Shown piece by piece: positions 24,756 to 36,104 of a DNA stretch of 44,961 bases (position 1 is its first letter; each line of letters starts with the position of its first letter). Location: NCBI RefSeq assembly GCF_001039355.2, contig NW_019774180.1, forward strand, positions 766,222 through 811,182. Direction: 5' to 3'. A program made the translations under genes and the position numbers. The stretch is from Lingula anatina. Lineage: Eukaryota; Brachiopoda; Lingulata; Lingulida; Lingulidae. Under the pieces are notes generated by a model that did not search any database, was not told where the DNA came from, and saw only the letters and a program-made list of their open reading frames with translations.

Positions 24756-24848
24756 AATACAAATGATTTTCTAAGCTGTTCAGGGAGAAGACATCACAAA
24801 CTGATTTTTGTCAAGGGTGATCCTGCATAATGGACCTCTACTTTGTTT
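24756..24848 (+). other. First recognised exon of the receptor phosphatase: 5' UTR plus start codon and signal-peptide start
   Basis: An acceptor (TTTTATTTTCAG) ends at 24755 and a donor (GTAAGTAAAG) starts at 24849. The exon holds a minute upstream ORF (M-I-F-stop), an in-frame TGA at 24818-24820, then ATG at 24830 encoding MDLYFV plus one base. Joined to the exon at 27288 it reads MDLYFVCVILCLIA, a credible signal peptide. Because an acceptor precedes it, at least one further 5' non-coding exon should lie upstream; I could not identify it (a possible donor is at 23821, GTAGGT). Confidence 0.72.
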
Positions 24849-25075
24849 GTAAGTAAAGACTTTGGGTTTTGAGTGTGTGTAGTTCTCTTTATTTTCATTG
24901 TTTACAAGTTTTCCATTTTTACTTGCATTACAAGACATCACAAACTGATTTTTGTTAAGGGTGATCCTGCATTATGGACCTCTACTTTGTTTGTAAGTAA
25001 AGACTTTGGGTTTTGAGTGTGTGTAGTTCTCTTTATCTTCATTGTTTACAAGTTTTCCATTTTTACTTGCATTAT
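24788..25075 (+). repeat. 144-bp tandem duplication containing the signal-peptide/start-codon exon
   Basis: Two head-to-tail units, 24788-24931 and 24932-25075, are nearly identical. Both carry the in-frame TGA, an ATG (24830 and 24974), the codons for MDLYFV and the same donor GTAAGTAAAG (24849 and 24993). In the second copy a TTGCATTACAAG precedes the ATG block and could act as an acceptor. Either copy would give the same signal-peptide start. Confidence 0.93.
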
Positions 25076-25361
25076 AAGTTGTTTTGCCAGATGGTTTAAA
25101 TAATAATTGTTTTCCCTCTGGAAATTCTTATTTTTATGCAAGACTTAGTTTCTGGTTTTTCTTCTTTGCTGGAAATACCATATGTCTTTTTCAATTGCAC
25201 ATTTCTAAATGATTACACTTAATTGTGTAGTATTCAAGAGAAAGATTAATTGTAATATTCTTCTTAGACTTTGGGTTTTGAGTGTTGTAGTTTATCACTA
25301 CAGAAGATACAGAAGAAATACACACACTCAAAATCCAAAATCTATAGTCTAAGAAGTCTAT

Positions 25362-25409
<48 letters not shown>

Positions 25410-28400
25410 TTTGGGAACATTAAGTAGTCACAGTAGTTCTCTTTATCAGAATTATTTATCAATGAACAAAGATAATGAATGTAACACCGGTAGGAATGTT
25501 GTTAGAAAATGTGAAAATTATCGCACAATAATTATACAAGGCTATTTTACCAAGGTTAGTGCATTTAAAGATTGTTGTCTAAAGAATCAATTTAAATGGA
25601 ATACGCAGTATTAGCCAGTGCTGTTTAAACTTACGTTTTTTAATCAAAACCAAAGGAACTTAAAACTATTTATTTATGTAGTTGTGAAACTCAGAAGTGA
25701 ATTAAGCTGTCAACTTGAGGGTGCAGTCGTAGTATAGTCTTTTGATGATTTGCTACAATTGCTTGCTGGAGCCATAAACTACTTGATACCAGTAACAGAT
25801 ATGTGTTTTCACATCACTTATCTTAACAACCTTGGTTAGAAGTTAGTGTGATACAAATAGATCATTGCTAAATGATTCATTGGTGATGTAGCATCACAAA
25901 TATATGACTGGAAATGTTTATGTTATATATTGTATGATGAATGGGTGTTTTGTTATTTACTTAATACCAAGCAGCACCAACATTATCGACAAGATATATA
26001 TATTGCTTGAATAGAATTTCTAGCACTTTTCCAGGGTCCTGACTTTGGGCACAAGCTAATTAATGTCCACACAATTAGAATATAATTAATCAATTAGGTA
26101 ACAAAAATAATTCTGTAATCTGGACAGATTTTGTTCATTAGTTAGTATTTTAAATGATTAGTGAAATAAGACTATAGCTCTCTTTCCAAGCAACTAAGTT
26201 ATTGTGTTGATTAATTCAGCTAAATTACCAAGACTTAGCCATGCATACAGGTTTTGCATGTAGAGTACCCAGTTACATAAGGGTTAATGTTGGGAGTCTT
26301 TCAAGATATGTAAAAGCAGATTCATTTGCATATGAAGTGAAAAATAAAGTAACATATGGAAAAAAGTTGTGCTGACTGAAAAATAAACACTCATAAGTTA
26401 CATTTTAAATAACATTGCATAAAAAGAGAACAACAGGTGACAAAAAATGCAATTTACCTATGAAACATTTTCAGTAGAAAACAGAACTTTAGAATTGGTA
26501 CTTTAGCTTCTGAACATTTATCTTACAGGCAATTATACCGGTGTATTGATTCAGCTGTATTATAAGTGCTCTTCCTCAGGCTTGTTTAATGACACTGTTT
26601 GTTGGAATAAATAGGCTGTTTTTAGCTCAAGTTCCCTTTCATTTCATTTATATTTGATAAAGAACATATCTCAGACTCCAAAGGGAAATGTTAATAATTG
26701 ACATATTCTGGTATTTTGGTGTGTTGGGAAGTAAATTGAAAATGCTGACACTATGATAACTGTACAGGTGGATCTAGTTTAGCCTGAAAAAGGTGAACTG
26801 CATTGACATTAAATACCTGCCTTTATCAGAATGAGTGAGATAAAAGAAATGGAATATTGTTTGCATATGTGCTGAGGTGATGAAAGATTTAGTGAGAAAT
26901 AATATCATCAACAGATTTATATTTTACTTAAGGCCACCAAACCAACACCTAACATACTTTTAAGTTAGAAAAGTGCCAACTTGATGGATAGAACATATTA
27001 ATTAAATAATTTGGAACAATTCTTTACTTTTAATGTGCATTTATCTTCATTATTTACAACTTTTTCCATTTTTACTTGCATTATAAGTTGTTTTGCCAGA
27101 TGGTTTAAATAATGCTTGTTTTCTCTCTAGAAATTCTCATTTTTATGCAAGACTCAGTTTTTGGTTTTTCTTCTTCACTGGAAATACCATATATCTTTTT
27201 TCAATTGCACATTTTCCAAATGATTACACCTTGTAATGTAGTATTCAAGAGAAAGAGTATTTGTAAAGTTCTTCTGCTTCATTTTAGGTGTTATTTTATG
27301 CTTGATAGCTCCAAGTTCTTCAGAGATTATGGAAAACATTTCCAGCATTAGCCTGGCCTTTTTGTCTGGTGGGAAGCAAGAACATGGGGTACCTATGAGC
27401 ATGACCGGCAATGAAAACAGGACCTCATCTGTGAATATGACCACAAATGAAAATGTTATTGTATCAGCAAGTGCATCCGGGTACACACCCACCAAAATTG
27501 AAAAATTTGCTGTAAGTCAGAGCAAGGAAATGAATACTTTCACCATAGCGCCAGCCAGTGACAGCACAGGATCTGGTCCCAGTTTATTTATGCATACAAA
27601 TCTTGTAGACAGTGGTTTGGATCAACAATCTGTAACAGTGTCCAGAGTGTTTTCAGGATCAGATTACATTGGTTCATATAATCCAGCTGAGTACAAAACA
27701 ACTGGAGTCACTACTAGTTGTAGGGCTGAAACAGTGCAAGTACATGGAGATTTGTTCACAGGGATTGTGAAGCCAAATTCAGCAACCTCCATTTCCTCAA
27801 TAGCCAGAGCTGAAAAAGTACCAACTGCTGTATCGACCATTCCCCATATTTACAATCATGTTACCATGTCTCCTGAAAAGTTCTCTTTAACTGAGAGTAT
27901 GGGAACATATACATATCCAGTTGTCAGTTCTACCATTCCGTTTTCTACATTTTCCTCAGATGTAATTGCATCTAGTTTTACTGAGGCAATGGTTGGTGCA
28001 TCATTAACAATAAGGCAAAATAGAACCATGACAACCAACATTCAGGTTTCTATTCCAATGGATAATACAACTACTCCAATGGCTAATTATCTGTCTGGTG
28101 AGCCACAGAAACAACAGAACTCAGCATCCCAAACCCACAGCGCCCACCACCTTCAGGCATCCTTCTCCTCCTTTGCATCAGTGTCTTCTCAGTTGGCTAC
28201 AGTCACCATGGTATCAACAGCAGCTGGGGATGATTTGTCAACATCAGCATCAACATTTGTATCAGACCTTGATTCAGCTTCATCATCCTCTGTTGCCAAT
28301 GTTAGTCCTCAGGAGGCTATTACCACAGATAATACAATTAATAAGGAAACAGAGAAAACACTGCCCACCAAAGTGGTTAAAAGTGACCAGGTCACTACAC

Positions 28401-30164
28401 CCACTCCAACACCATTTGAGACCACTCCAGTTGATGGCAAAGTAGATTCTGGCAAAGAACCTGAAAAAGGAAGAAATGTTACACCTGAACCTGATGCAAA
28501 AACTAGAACTGAAAGTACTCTGATTACCATAGCAACTGTTGCTAGGCAGCCAACAACTTTAACAACAACAACTGCAACAACAACCACAACACATAGGTTG
28601 ATAACTACACTGGGGGTAAATTTACCACTACGGACAACACCTTTCGTGCCTTCAACAGGGAAACCTAAATATGTAACAAAATCAGCACTGAGGAAGGTAA
28701 CAATAAAGCCCAAACCTTCCACTCTAATCACTTCAACATCAAAACTACTGCAAGTGACTACTCCAATTGCCAAAGATGCCCTCCCACCTATTTATATATC
28801 ACTAGTGCTGAAAATGACTTGGACGGAATTTTGCTTCCAGAGAGAAGAATTTCAGTCTTTGATGTCAAAAGCCATTGAACTTACAATTGATAGGTCTATA
28901 AAAGGAATGCAAGTGGTCATCCTGAATATGTACATATGTAAACAAATGAATATAATTTTTAAGAGGTCTGCAGTGATAGATGTCGAGTTTTACTTAACGA
29001 ATGAGAGAGGTGAATTCAGCTTTTACCTGACGGAAAAATGTTATGGTCTTCTTGAGAGTGGGTTCCAAGTAACAGGTGGATCAACATCATTCAAAGACAG
29101 GGTATGTTACCATTATTGTTTGAGTTTGATTGAATTAACAGGTTAATTCTGTTATATTATTTATAATTAGGGATCATGGTTTGCTGTACCATTTTTAAAT
29201 CTTGATTGTCAATCATGTATTTCTGCAAACCAGTTCTTTAAAATGGAGTCCTTGATCTTTCATGATATTTGGACCTTTGAAGAGTAATAGATTTTTTACA
29301 TGGTATTTATCTTTGGCATTTGTAATACTACTATTTATCTAATGTAAATTATGTGGATCACTGGAAGTTGCACGAGGTTTACATGTACATTATAACAGTT
29401 TCAGTTTTATCATTGCACCACTGAGCACTAGTAATTGTTATTCATATTTCCACCCAATGCAAATAGTAGTCTACATCTTGAAATTGTTTTTAGACTATAT
29501 ATTATTCTAATATTACTTAGACCCTAATCTTATTAAAAAGTAGAATGAATAGAATAAATTTTTTCTTGAGAAAAATTGGATAATTGGTACAAAAGTTCTG
29601 TATACAATACCTTTAAATCTTATTGAGTGGACAGAAAATAGTTTTATTTTCAAATTCCTAATTCTCAAAGTGAATTCACTACTTAATTGTTTATCATATA
29701 ATTTAAAACAGAATAATGTCTGAAATGAAAATTAATACCAATAGCACTAAAAATAAATGATGTATGTGTAAATGCATTAAGTTGGTAATTTTGAAATGCT
29801 ATAAGTAAGAAACAAGCAAACACAATTCATGTTTTTCCATTAATTATGTTATAAAGATATGCATAGTCATGCCACAACCTGTTATTTTTTCTCCCCAGTT
29901 TCTTTCTTATACGCTCAAAGGTGAAAAGTCCAGTTCTGTGGCATCATCTTTCCAACAGACCCCCAACATGGCGACTGGTGTTATTGTTGCTATAGTGATA
30001 GCATCTGTGGCTGGAGTGTGTTTTGTTTTGCTTATCATCCTCCAGGTAATAGTACAACAGGAAAATGTTTGTTAAAACCTGTCTTTTCAGGTTGGGTTTA
30101 ATTTATTTCTGCATGTAGGTTTCTTCTGTGGGTTTGAAAGTAATATGTATAACACATTGGGGTT

Positions 30165-30210
<46 letters not shown>

Positions 30211-33200
30211 AAGCTTGATTTAGAAAGCAATTAACTTGCATATCACTGCTGTACACATAATTCAGTTGAACCTGAGATTACAAAAGGGCCTCATTGGTTT
30301 CCCAGCTGGACACTACTTTTCATTTAATGCTTTTATATTCAGTGTTAAGCTGTCATGCTGTAATATATAGGAACAGTTTCAAGTGGGAGTGCTGAAAGCT
30401 AATTTTTGGGACTACAAGCCAGCAATTTAGCTGCTCTTAGAAATTAAAAAAAAAATTATCACTTCTTTGTGTTTTTAATATGTATGTGTAGGTTTTTACA
30501 ATGCTTTATTGGTCTGAGTATACTGTACTTAGAACTATTTTATTTAAGATATTTAATAATTAAAATTACAATGTGATTGTGAAATGGGATTATCAGTGCA
30601 TTGATAAAAATTTCTTTACATTTTATTATCTTTGTAAGTGTAAGACCCCATTTCCAGAGATTAGATCGATCCAACTAGATCGACCTAACTCCCTAGGGGT
30701 TCACGCTAAATAGCTGTCAGCCGAGCGGGCACGAAAGTTAATCACCCCCTTACAGCTTGTAGTAGGTGGGACGGACATTTAAGCCGGATTATCTGACAGT
30801 AATCTAGTGAGACTCCCCACGGGGATAGATCGATCTAAAATCTATGGGAATGCGCCCTAAGATTTTATTCATGCTGTTAAAAAATTATGGATTAGTTTTT
30901 TTAAATAACTTTGAATGGTTTTTTGAATTTTTGTTTTTGATTTTGTTATGCTAGCAAAGGATTGAGAAGGTAACTTTACGTGTATTGATTGAAAGATACT
31001 ATTTAATTATTTTTCCAAAATAATTGCTTTAAAGTTTCAAAAAATGATTATAGAAATTTCAAAACAAGCAAAGATTCAAAATTTTTATCAAAGTAAAGAA
31101 TTTTTCTCACCATGAATTTATAAATTTCAGGTAGTTTTAAGGCGCCGAAGAGGTAAAACTATGCGCTCTTACTACAGCAAAGCTCAGCGATATTCTTATG
31201 ATTCCCACAGCTTTGATTCCATTTCTATGACGCAAATGTCGAAATTCCGTCGTTCAAAGAGGTTGTCATCTCGAGGCAATGGACGGTCAGCAGAATACTC
31301 TGGTTCTTCAGCTCGCCAGTCTGGGCGATCTGGAAATTCAGCTATGGGATATATTAACCAGGCATTGTTAACAGAAAAGGTATTGTGTTCATGCAGCTAC
31401 CAAACAGGATATGAATACTGAGTACAAATAAATAGTAAATAGTCTGTTGTATCCTATCTCTATTATACTATGCTGTACTTCCTATTTCATATTAAGATTT
31501 TTTAAAGAAAAATGGTTATTTATCAACTGTTTGCACTATTTGTAATAATGATTATTGATAGCTGGTGTTTTTAAATATGTTAGTTTATATTTTCTAGGAG
31601 TGCCCTTCACATCCAGTCAACTTTGCAAATCTTGCCTCTCTTGTCAATGAGCCAGACTGTCTGGAAGCAGAATTTGAGGTAGACAAATTGCAAGCATCAA
31701 GTTGCTTTTAATATTTGCTGATCCATTACACCTATGTGTACTTCGTACAGTAAACACACATCAAGCTGGAACAAAACTTATTCAAAATATATTTTCCAAA
31801 ACTGTTTTGTTAGGTATACTAGTACATGTTAAAACAGATTGGAACATTTTCAAGTTTTTTTTAATCAAATGAATATTATGTTTCTATAAGATAATTAAGA
31901 TATTGGAATATGGCCTGTGAAATGTGTGGGTAGGTACCGTTCGTGGCATGCCATTCATTATTGATAGTCATGAGGCATTTAGCTCTCAGTTTTAGTACTT
32001 GTAATACAATAGTGGTAGTGGTAATATGATTATTGGAGAAAAAGCATGCGTTATCCTTGTTATCAAGATTTTCTATTATTGAATACTTTACGGTCCAGAT
32101 TTATTTTTCACAATCTTGATGTCAGTGAAATCCAACAAAGAGTGATAAAGCAAACTGGGTTGTCCATTACTGTCAACATTAATTTGAATTTTAAAAGAAA
32201 CCAAATCAATATCACCAGTTTGATTGAGATATCACAAATGTAAGATGAATTCAGTAATTTTAAATCCATTTCATTGAAAATAAATTCTCAAATTTCAAAT
32301 TATGAAAAAAAAGTATGGTTGGAGGCCATGTTGGAGGTATTGTTCTTTAATCTCTTAGGAATAATGAAAAGTTGAATTTGTGATGTCACATTCTTTTACA
32401 ACCCTTTTAAATAATTTTCTCAATTTGGCAATGTATTGTTTCAGTTACTACCCAACATCATGGCTAAGTTGTCAGAGGTGCCAGTGGGGGCAGAGGATAA
32501 GAACCGCTATGCCAATGTCATTCCCAGTAAGTAGAACAATATAATATTAGATACTACTTCATTTTGGACTAGTATTTTCAGAAATAAGGGTTATTCCCAG
32601 CTAGAAAAGAAGGAAAGGATTGTCTGGTTGTGATTGCAAATCTAACATTATAAGTATATAGAAGTCTTTTATAGTCTTTCGTGCATAGAGAATATTAAAG
32701 TTAATGTAGTTACATGTATAATGTAACTGTTATAAAAATGATTTGGCACTCTTTATATCCAATACTGTGTATAGTAGGTCTACAGGTAAGACCAGTTTTA
32801 CTTAAGACCTTTGCTTTCAATTTAAAGACAGAACGTTTAAATTACCTAATTTAACAAATCAGTAGTGCTCCACCAGATTGGCCTGTTTTAGAAAATGTAA
32901 GAAATAGCATGTTTTAAACAGTAACAATATTTTGGTCTTAAAATTAAAATCAGTTTCTGACTTAAGTTTTCTTTTTGCATTCTCAATTACGTAATTACCA
33001 ATCATATTTGATAAAGCTAAAGGTACTGCTACTTTATTATATATAGTATCCAGTAATAAAATTGTTTTTTTTTTTTTTTTTTCATTTTTAATCAGATCGT
33101 GATACTCGAGTTCCACTAGCTCCTATTCCTGGTGTACCAACATCAGATTACATAAATGCTAACTATATGAGGGTATGTAACTGTGCATGCTAACAATATC

Positions 33201-35880
33201 ATAAAAGAAAAACTGAATTTCGTGCCTGGATTGCTTTTTAGAGGTTTGGCGAAATGTTTTGGTGAAAATATATATATTTCCCTCTCAGACACAAATAACA
33301 AAGGTTGAGAATAGACATGTAAAATCCTTTGTGCTTTGTTCAGGGTTACATGGGAGAAAGAAACTGCTACATTGCCACCCAAGCTCCACTGGAACAAACT
33401 GTTGCTGACTTCTGGCGCATGGTCTGGGAACAACAGTCCAAACTCATTATCATGCTCACTGACTTTGAGGAACAAGAAGTGGTACAATAATACATATATG
33501 ATTTTATAAGTATATAGTAAAAACATGAAATAAAAGAGACAATTATATCAATTATATTTTAGAATAAAACTTACACTAAAGATTACCTTTAATCACAGTT
33601 AAATTTAAAAAAAACAAAGTATAGCTTGAAAATACTTATTTTGAAAAGTACCACATTTTGTTTTTAGCCTAAGTGTTTTCCATATTGGCCCAACACAGAT
33701 GGTGTGGATACCATGCGTTTATATGGAGATTATGAAGTGATGCTTAAGAAGAAAGAGATCTTTCAAGAATATACCATATCAGTCCTCTCACTAAAGGATG
33801 TAGAGGTTTGTTGTGTCACTCTTCAGCGTTTTTATTTAGTAATATGATTACAAGCAGTTATCAATTCATGAAATGCCTTAAAATGGTGAACTTTATAACA
33901 TGAGATTATGTTTTACCAGAATAGATGTGTATTGGGTATAAAAACATAATTCTTACCTCAGGGGTATCATATTCTCCATGTGCAGCACCTACTAGTATGA
34001 ATAAAATTCATTCAAAGTCTATGTGCACTGTACAAAAGGATACATGTATCTTAAATTCATCATTTGAAATGCCCATTAAAGCTTTTGGTCAAAACGTGTG
34101 TGACTCTGCCAGTTCTGCTTGTTTAGCTCTTTAATCAGTACCAGTAGCAATTTAGGGTGTCTACTGGTAGTTATGATATACATGGTGTAAACAACTCTAC
34201 TCTCTGTCATTCAAAAAGAAAATATGAAAGTACAAAGCATGCATGTATTTTATCATACATGATAAAACAACATTATTTTTTATTAGATGGCACAGCTCTC
34301 TTCATGTTTATTGTTATAGATGATAGATAAATATGTGAACACACTGAGCAAATGTTGAGTAAAAAATCCAAATCACACTTTTTGGTGAAAGCAAGGAACT
34401 AGTATCTTTGTTTTTACCAGTTTCCCCCCCTCTTTAATATAAGACAAAAATTTTAGTTTCAGAAGAAATACAGCATTCAGTATGAAAAAATATATACTCT
34501 TAAGTTCCTGTTCCTATGAAAATACTGTTAACAAAAACTTGTCAGCTGCTTTCTTATCCATGTTACATGTTATATGTCATTGTTGCTCCATTCACAGAGG
34601 AACCTGTGCCGTGAAGTGATCCACATGTGGTATACAGCCTGGCCAATCCATGGTACCCCAGAGTCCACGCTGTCTGTGCAGACATTTATTCTTGAGGCCA
34701 GGAAACACATGGAAGAAAGCAGAGGGCCTGCCATAGTCCACTGCAGGTAAGAATTTATCTCTTTCCTCAGTAAGTTCTTTGCATAATTGGTGACAGGAGA
34801 ACATTTGGTCTTAAGGTCAATAAATGATAAGTACATGCTGTATAATATACATTTTATGGCAGAAGATGGGAGTTTTTCTCCATTTTGCATAATTTTTTAC
34901 ATATAAGCAATGAAGAAAGGAGAATTTCAGTGGTGGTTATGGTAAGGGTGGAATTATATTATTTACTAGTAAATCCAGAAGAGAAGTACTGGTTTAAGTT
35001 TAAAGCATTTCTTTCCATTTTCAATAAGGTAAAGAAGATGTAAATCATACTAGAGTTTAACTTTCTCTTTATTAACTGATTTCTTGTTTCCATTTTTTGC
35101 AGGAAATTTGTCAAACCGTCTAGAATAAACACTGGACATGTTGTTAACTTAATACTGAACAAGGCTAACATTCATATATTCCTAACTTCACACTCTATGC
35201 AATACATTTAATATTTATATTCAATCTTTCATATTACTAAGTACCTCCAATTTTTGTTACGACATCAACAAGATATTATTGATAATAATAATTCCTTTTG
35301 ATATTTCAGTCCTGGCACTGGTCGCACAGGCACGTTTCTTGCCATAGACATATGCATGCAAGCATATGAAGACTGTCATTCAGTAGATATTCTGAACTGT
35401 GTGTACAGACTGAGGTGTGACAGGGGAGGCTCCGTCCAGACCAAAGAACAATACGTTTTCATTTATAAGGTAAAATTTAAAAAGGAAAAATAAACAGTTT
35501 TGAAGAATAATGTTAGCTTACTGTTGCTAAATTGATGTACATCTATCGGGCATAAGACAGCTTGTGTTTTTTCTATCAAATATTTACTTTTTGCTAGTAG
35601 GTTTAATACCTCCTAAGGCTCAATAATATTTGCATTGGTTAAAGAAATTGCAAACTTTCATTTTTTTTGCCAATTTAACATTAGTTAATTAATGACCACT
35701 TTAGTTTGTAGGATCTACCTGAAATGTTGTGGGTTTTTCACACTGCGTCACATCATTGGAAATATTTCAAAACAAAAAACTGTACAAATTTTATTTCAGG
35801 CACTCCATGATTATGCAGTTTTTCTTAGTAATCCATCCTCCAGTTCATCCTCTTCCTCATCCCTGCATGTGTTGACCTGA
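24830..35880 (+). CDS. Receptor-type protein tyrosine phosphatase with mucin-like ectodomain, probably catalytically impaired; complete
   Basis: Coding exons: 24830-24848, 27288-29101, 29899-30045, 31131-31379, 31598-31678, 32445-32526, 33096-33172, 33344-33481, 33668-33805, 34598-34746, 35310-35469, 35800-35880. All junctions are GT-AG and the phases close (3135 nt, 1044 aa). Order: signal peptide (1-18); long Ser/Thr-rich, N-glycosylation-rich, mucin-like stretch (19-505) encoded by one 1.8 kb exon; mixed alpha/beta membrane-proximal module, possibly SEA-like (506-620); TM helix (637-659) followed by RRRR; Ser/Arg/Tyr-rich juxtamembrane segment with a Grb2-type YINQ (Y734); a single PTP domain (about 744-1035); a poly-Ser tail. 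PTP landmarks: KNRY (789-792), [22 protein letters not shown]-loop [10 protein letters not shown] (C964, R970), QTKEQY. The WPD loop reads WPI (I932), so the general-acid Asp is missing. Some wording recalls R5 and R7 receptor PTPs, but I cannot assign an orthologue. Confidence 0.92.
25034..25267 (+). repeat. Intronic segment, copy 1 of a 2-kb-spaced direct duplication
   Basis: It closely resembles 27042-27287, about 2.0 kb downstream (shared landmarks include TATCTTCATT, TTTTGCCAGATGGTTTAAAT and TAGTATTCAAGAGAAAGA, with small indels). Copy 1 starts inside the second 144-bp unit. It ends at TTCTTCTTAGAC, whereas copy 2 ends at the working acceptor of the large phosphatase exon. Confidence 0.88.
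25262..25355. repeat. Imperfect foldback in phosphatase intron 1
   Basis: CTTAGACTTTGGGTTTTGAGTGT on the left is followed, about 35 bp on, by an inverted relative (ACACTCAAAATCCAAAATC, then TAGTCTAAG) with a short insertion. The ACTTTGGGTTTTGAGTGT motif is the one after each duplicated donor (24858 and 25002), so it is part of the same locally amplified sequence. Confidence 0.6.
25365..25409. repeat. (AC)n microsatellite in phosphatase intron 1
   Basis: About 22 AC units adjoin the foldback at 25262-25355. The antisense Cys/Val-repeat ORF is an artefact. Confidence 0.95.
27042..27287 (+). repeat. Intronic segment, copy 2, ending at the splice acceptor of the large phosphatase exon
   Basis: This is the partner of 25034-25267. 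It supplies the branch region and acceptor (CTTCTGCTTCATTTTAG, ending at 27287) of the 1.8 kb ectodomain exon, so the 3' splice site lies at the edge of a duplicated block. Confidence 0.88.
30166..30208. repeat. (TAA)n microsatellite after the phosphatase TM exon
   Basis: About 14 TAA units lie in the intron that follows the transmembrane exon (29899-30045). Confidence 0.95.
30646..30857. mobile_element. GC-richer MITE in a phosphatase intron
   Basis: The left end CATTTCCAGAGATTAGATCGATC and the complement of the right end CATTCCCATAGATTTTAGATCGATC match with few changes. The interior (AGCCGAGCGGGCACGAAAG; AAGCCGGATTATCTGACAG) is clearly richer in GC than the AT-rich intron, marking it as foreign. 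It lies between the TM exon and the juxtamembrane exon. Confidence 0.7.
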
Positions 35881-35979
35881 CACCAAGAGGAAAAGGCAAA
35901 CAAGAAAAAAAAAACAGCGAGGAGCTCCAAGCTTATTTTGCAGATATAAATCTTTTTATAAGTACATGTATCAGCACCA

Positions 35980-36104
35980 AGAATATATTTTGTCTGTTTA
36001 TCTCATGCCTAAACATAATCAAACTAGATTATGTTTAGGCATGAGATAAACATAATCTAGTTTGATTATGTTTAGGCATGAGATAAACAGACAAAATATA
36101 TTCT
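35980..36104. repeat. Perfect palindrome, 57-bp arms, 11-bp spacer, in the phosphatase 3' UTR
   Basis: 35980-36036 and 36048-36104 are exact reverse complements. The spacer AGGCATGAGAT is a copy of an internal arm segment, and TAAACATAATCAAACTAGATT recurs again just outside the right arm (36105-36125). It starts 100 bp after the phosphatase stop codon, so the mRNA would carry a 57-bp perfect stem if the 3' UTR extends this far. Confidence 0.95.

Noticed and set aside
25365-25409. Repeat array resembling a CRISPR-like or regulatory array
   Set aside because: It is a simple dinucleotide (AC)n microsatellite; no spacers.
28309-28773. 154-codon minus-strand ORF opposite the large phosphatase exon
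   Set aside because: It is a Val/Ser-rich shadow of the Thr/Ser-rich coding exon; no start or splice context of its own.
34570-34890. Two overlapping minus-strand ORFs at the WPI exon
   Set aside because: Antisense shadows of the PTP exon 34598-34746, which has correct splice sites and phase on the plus strand.
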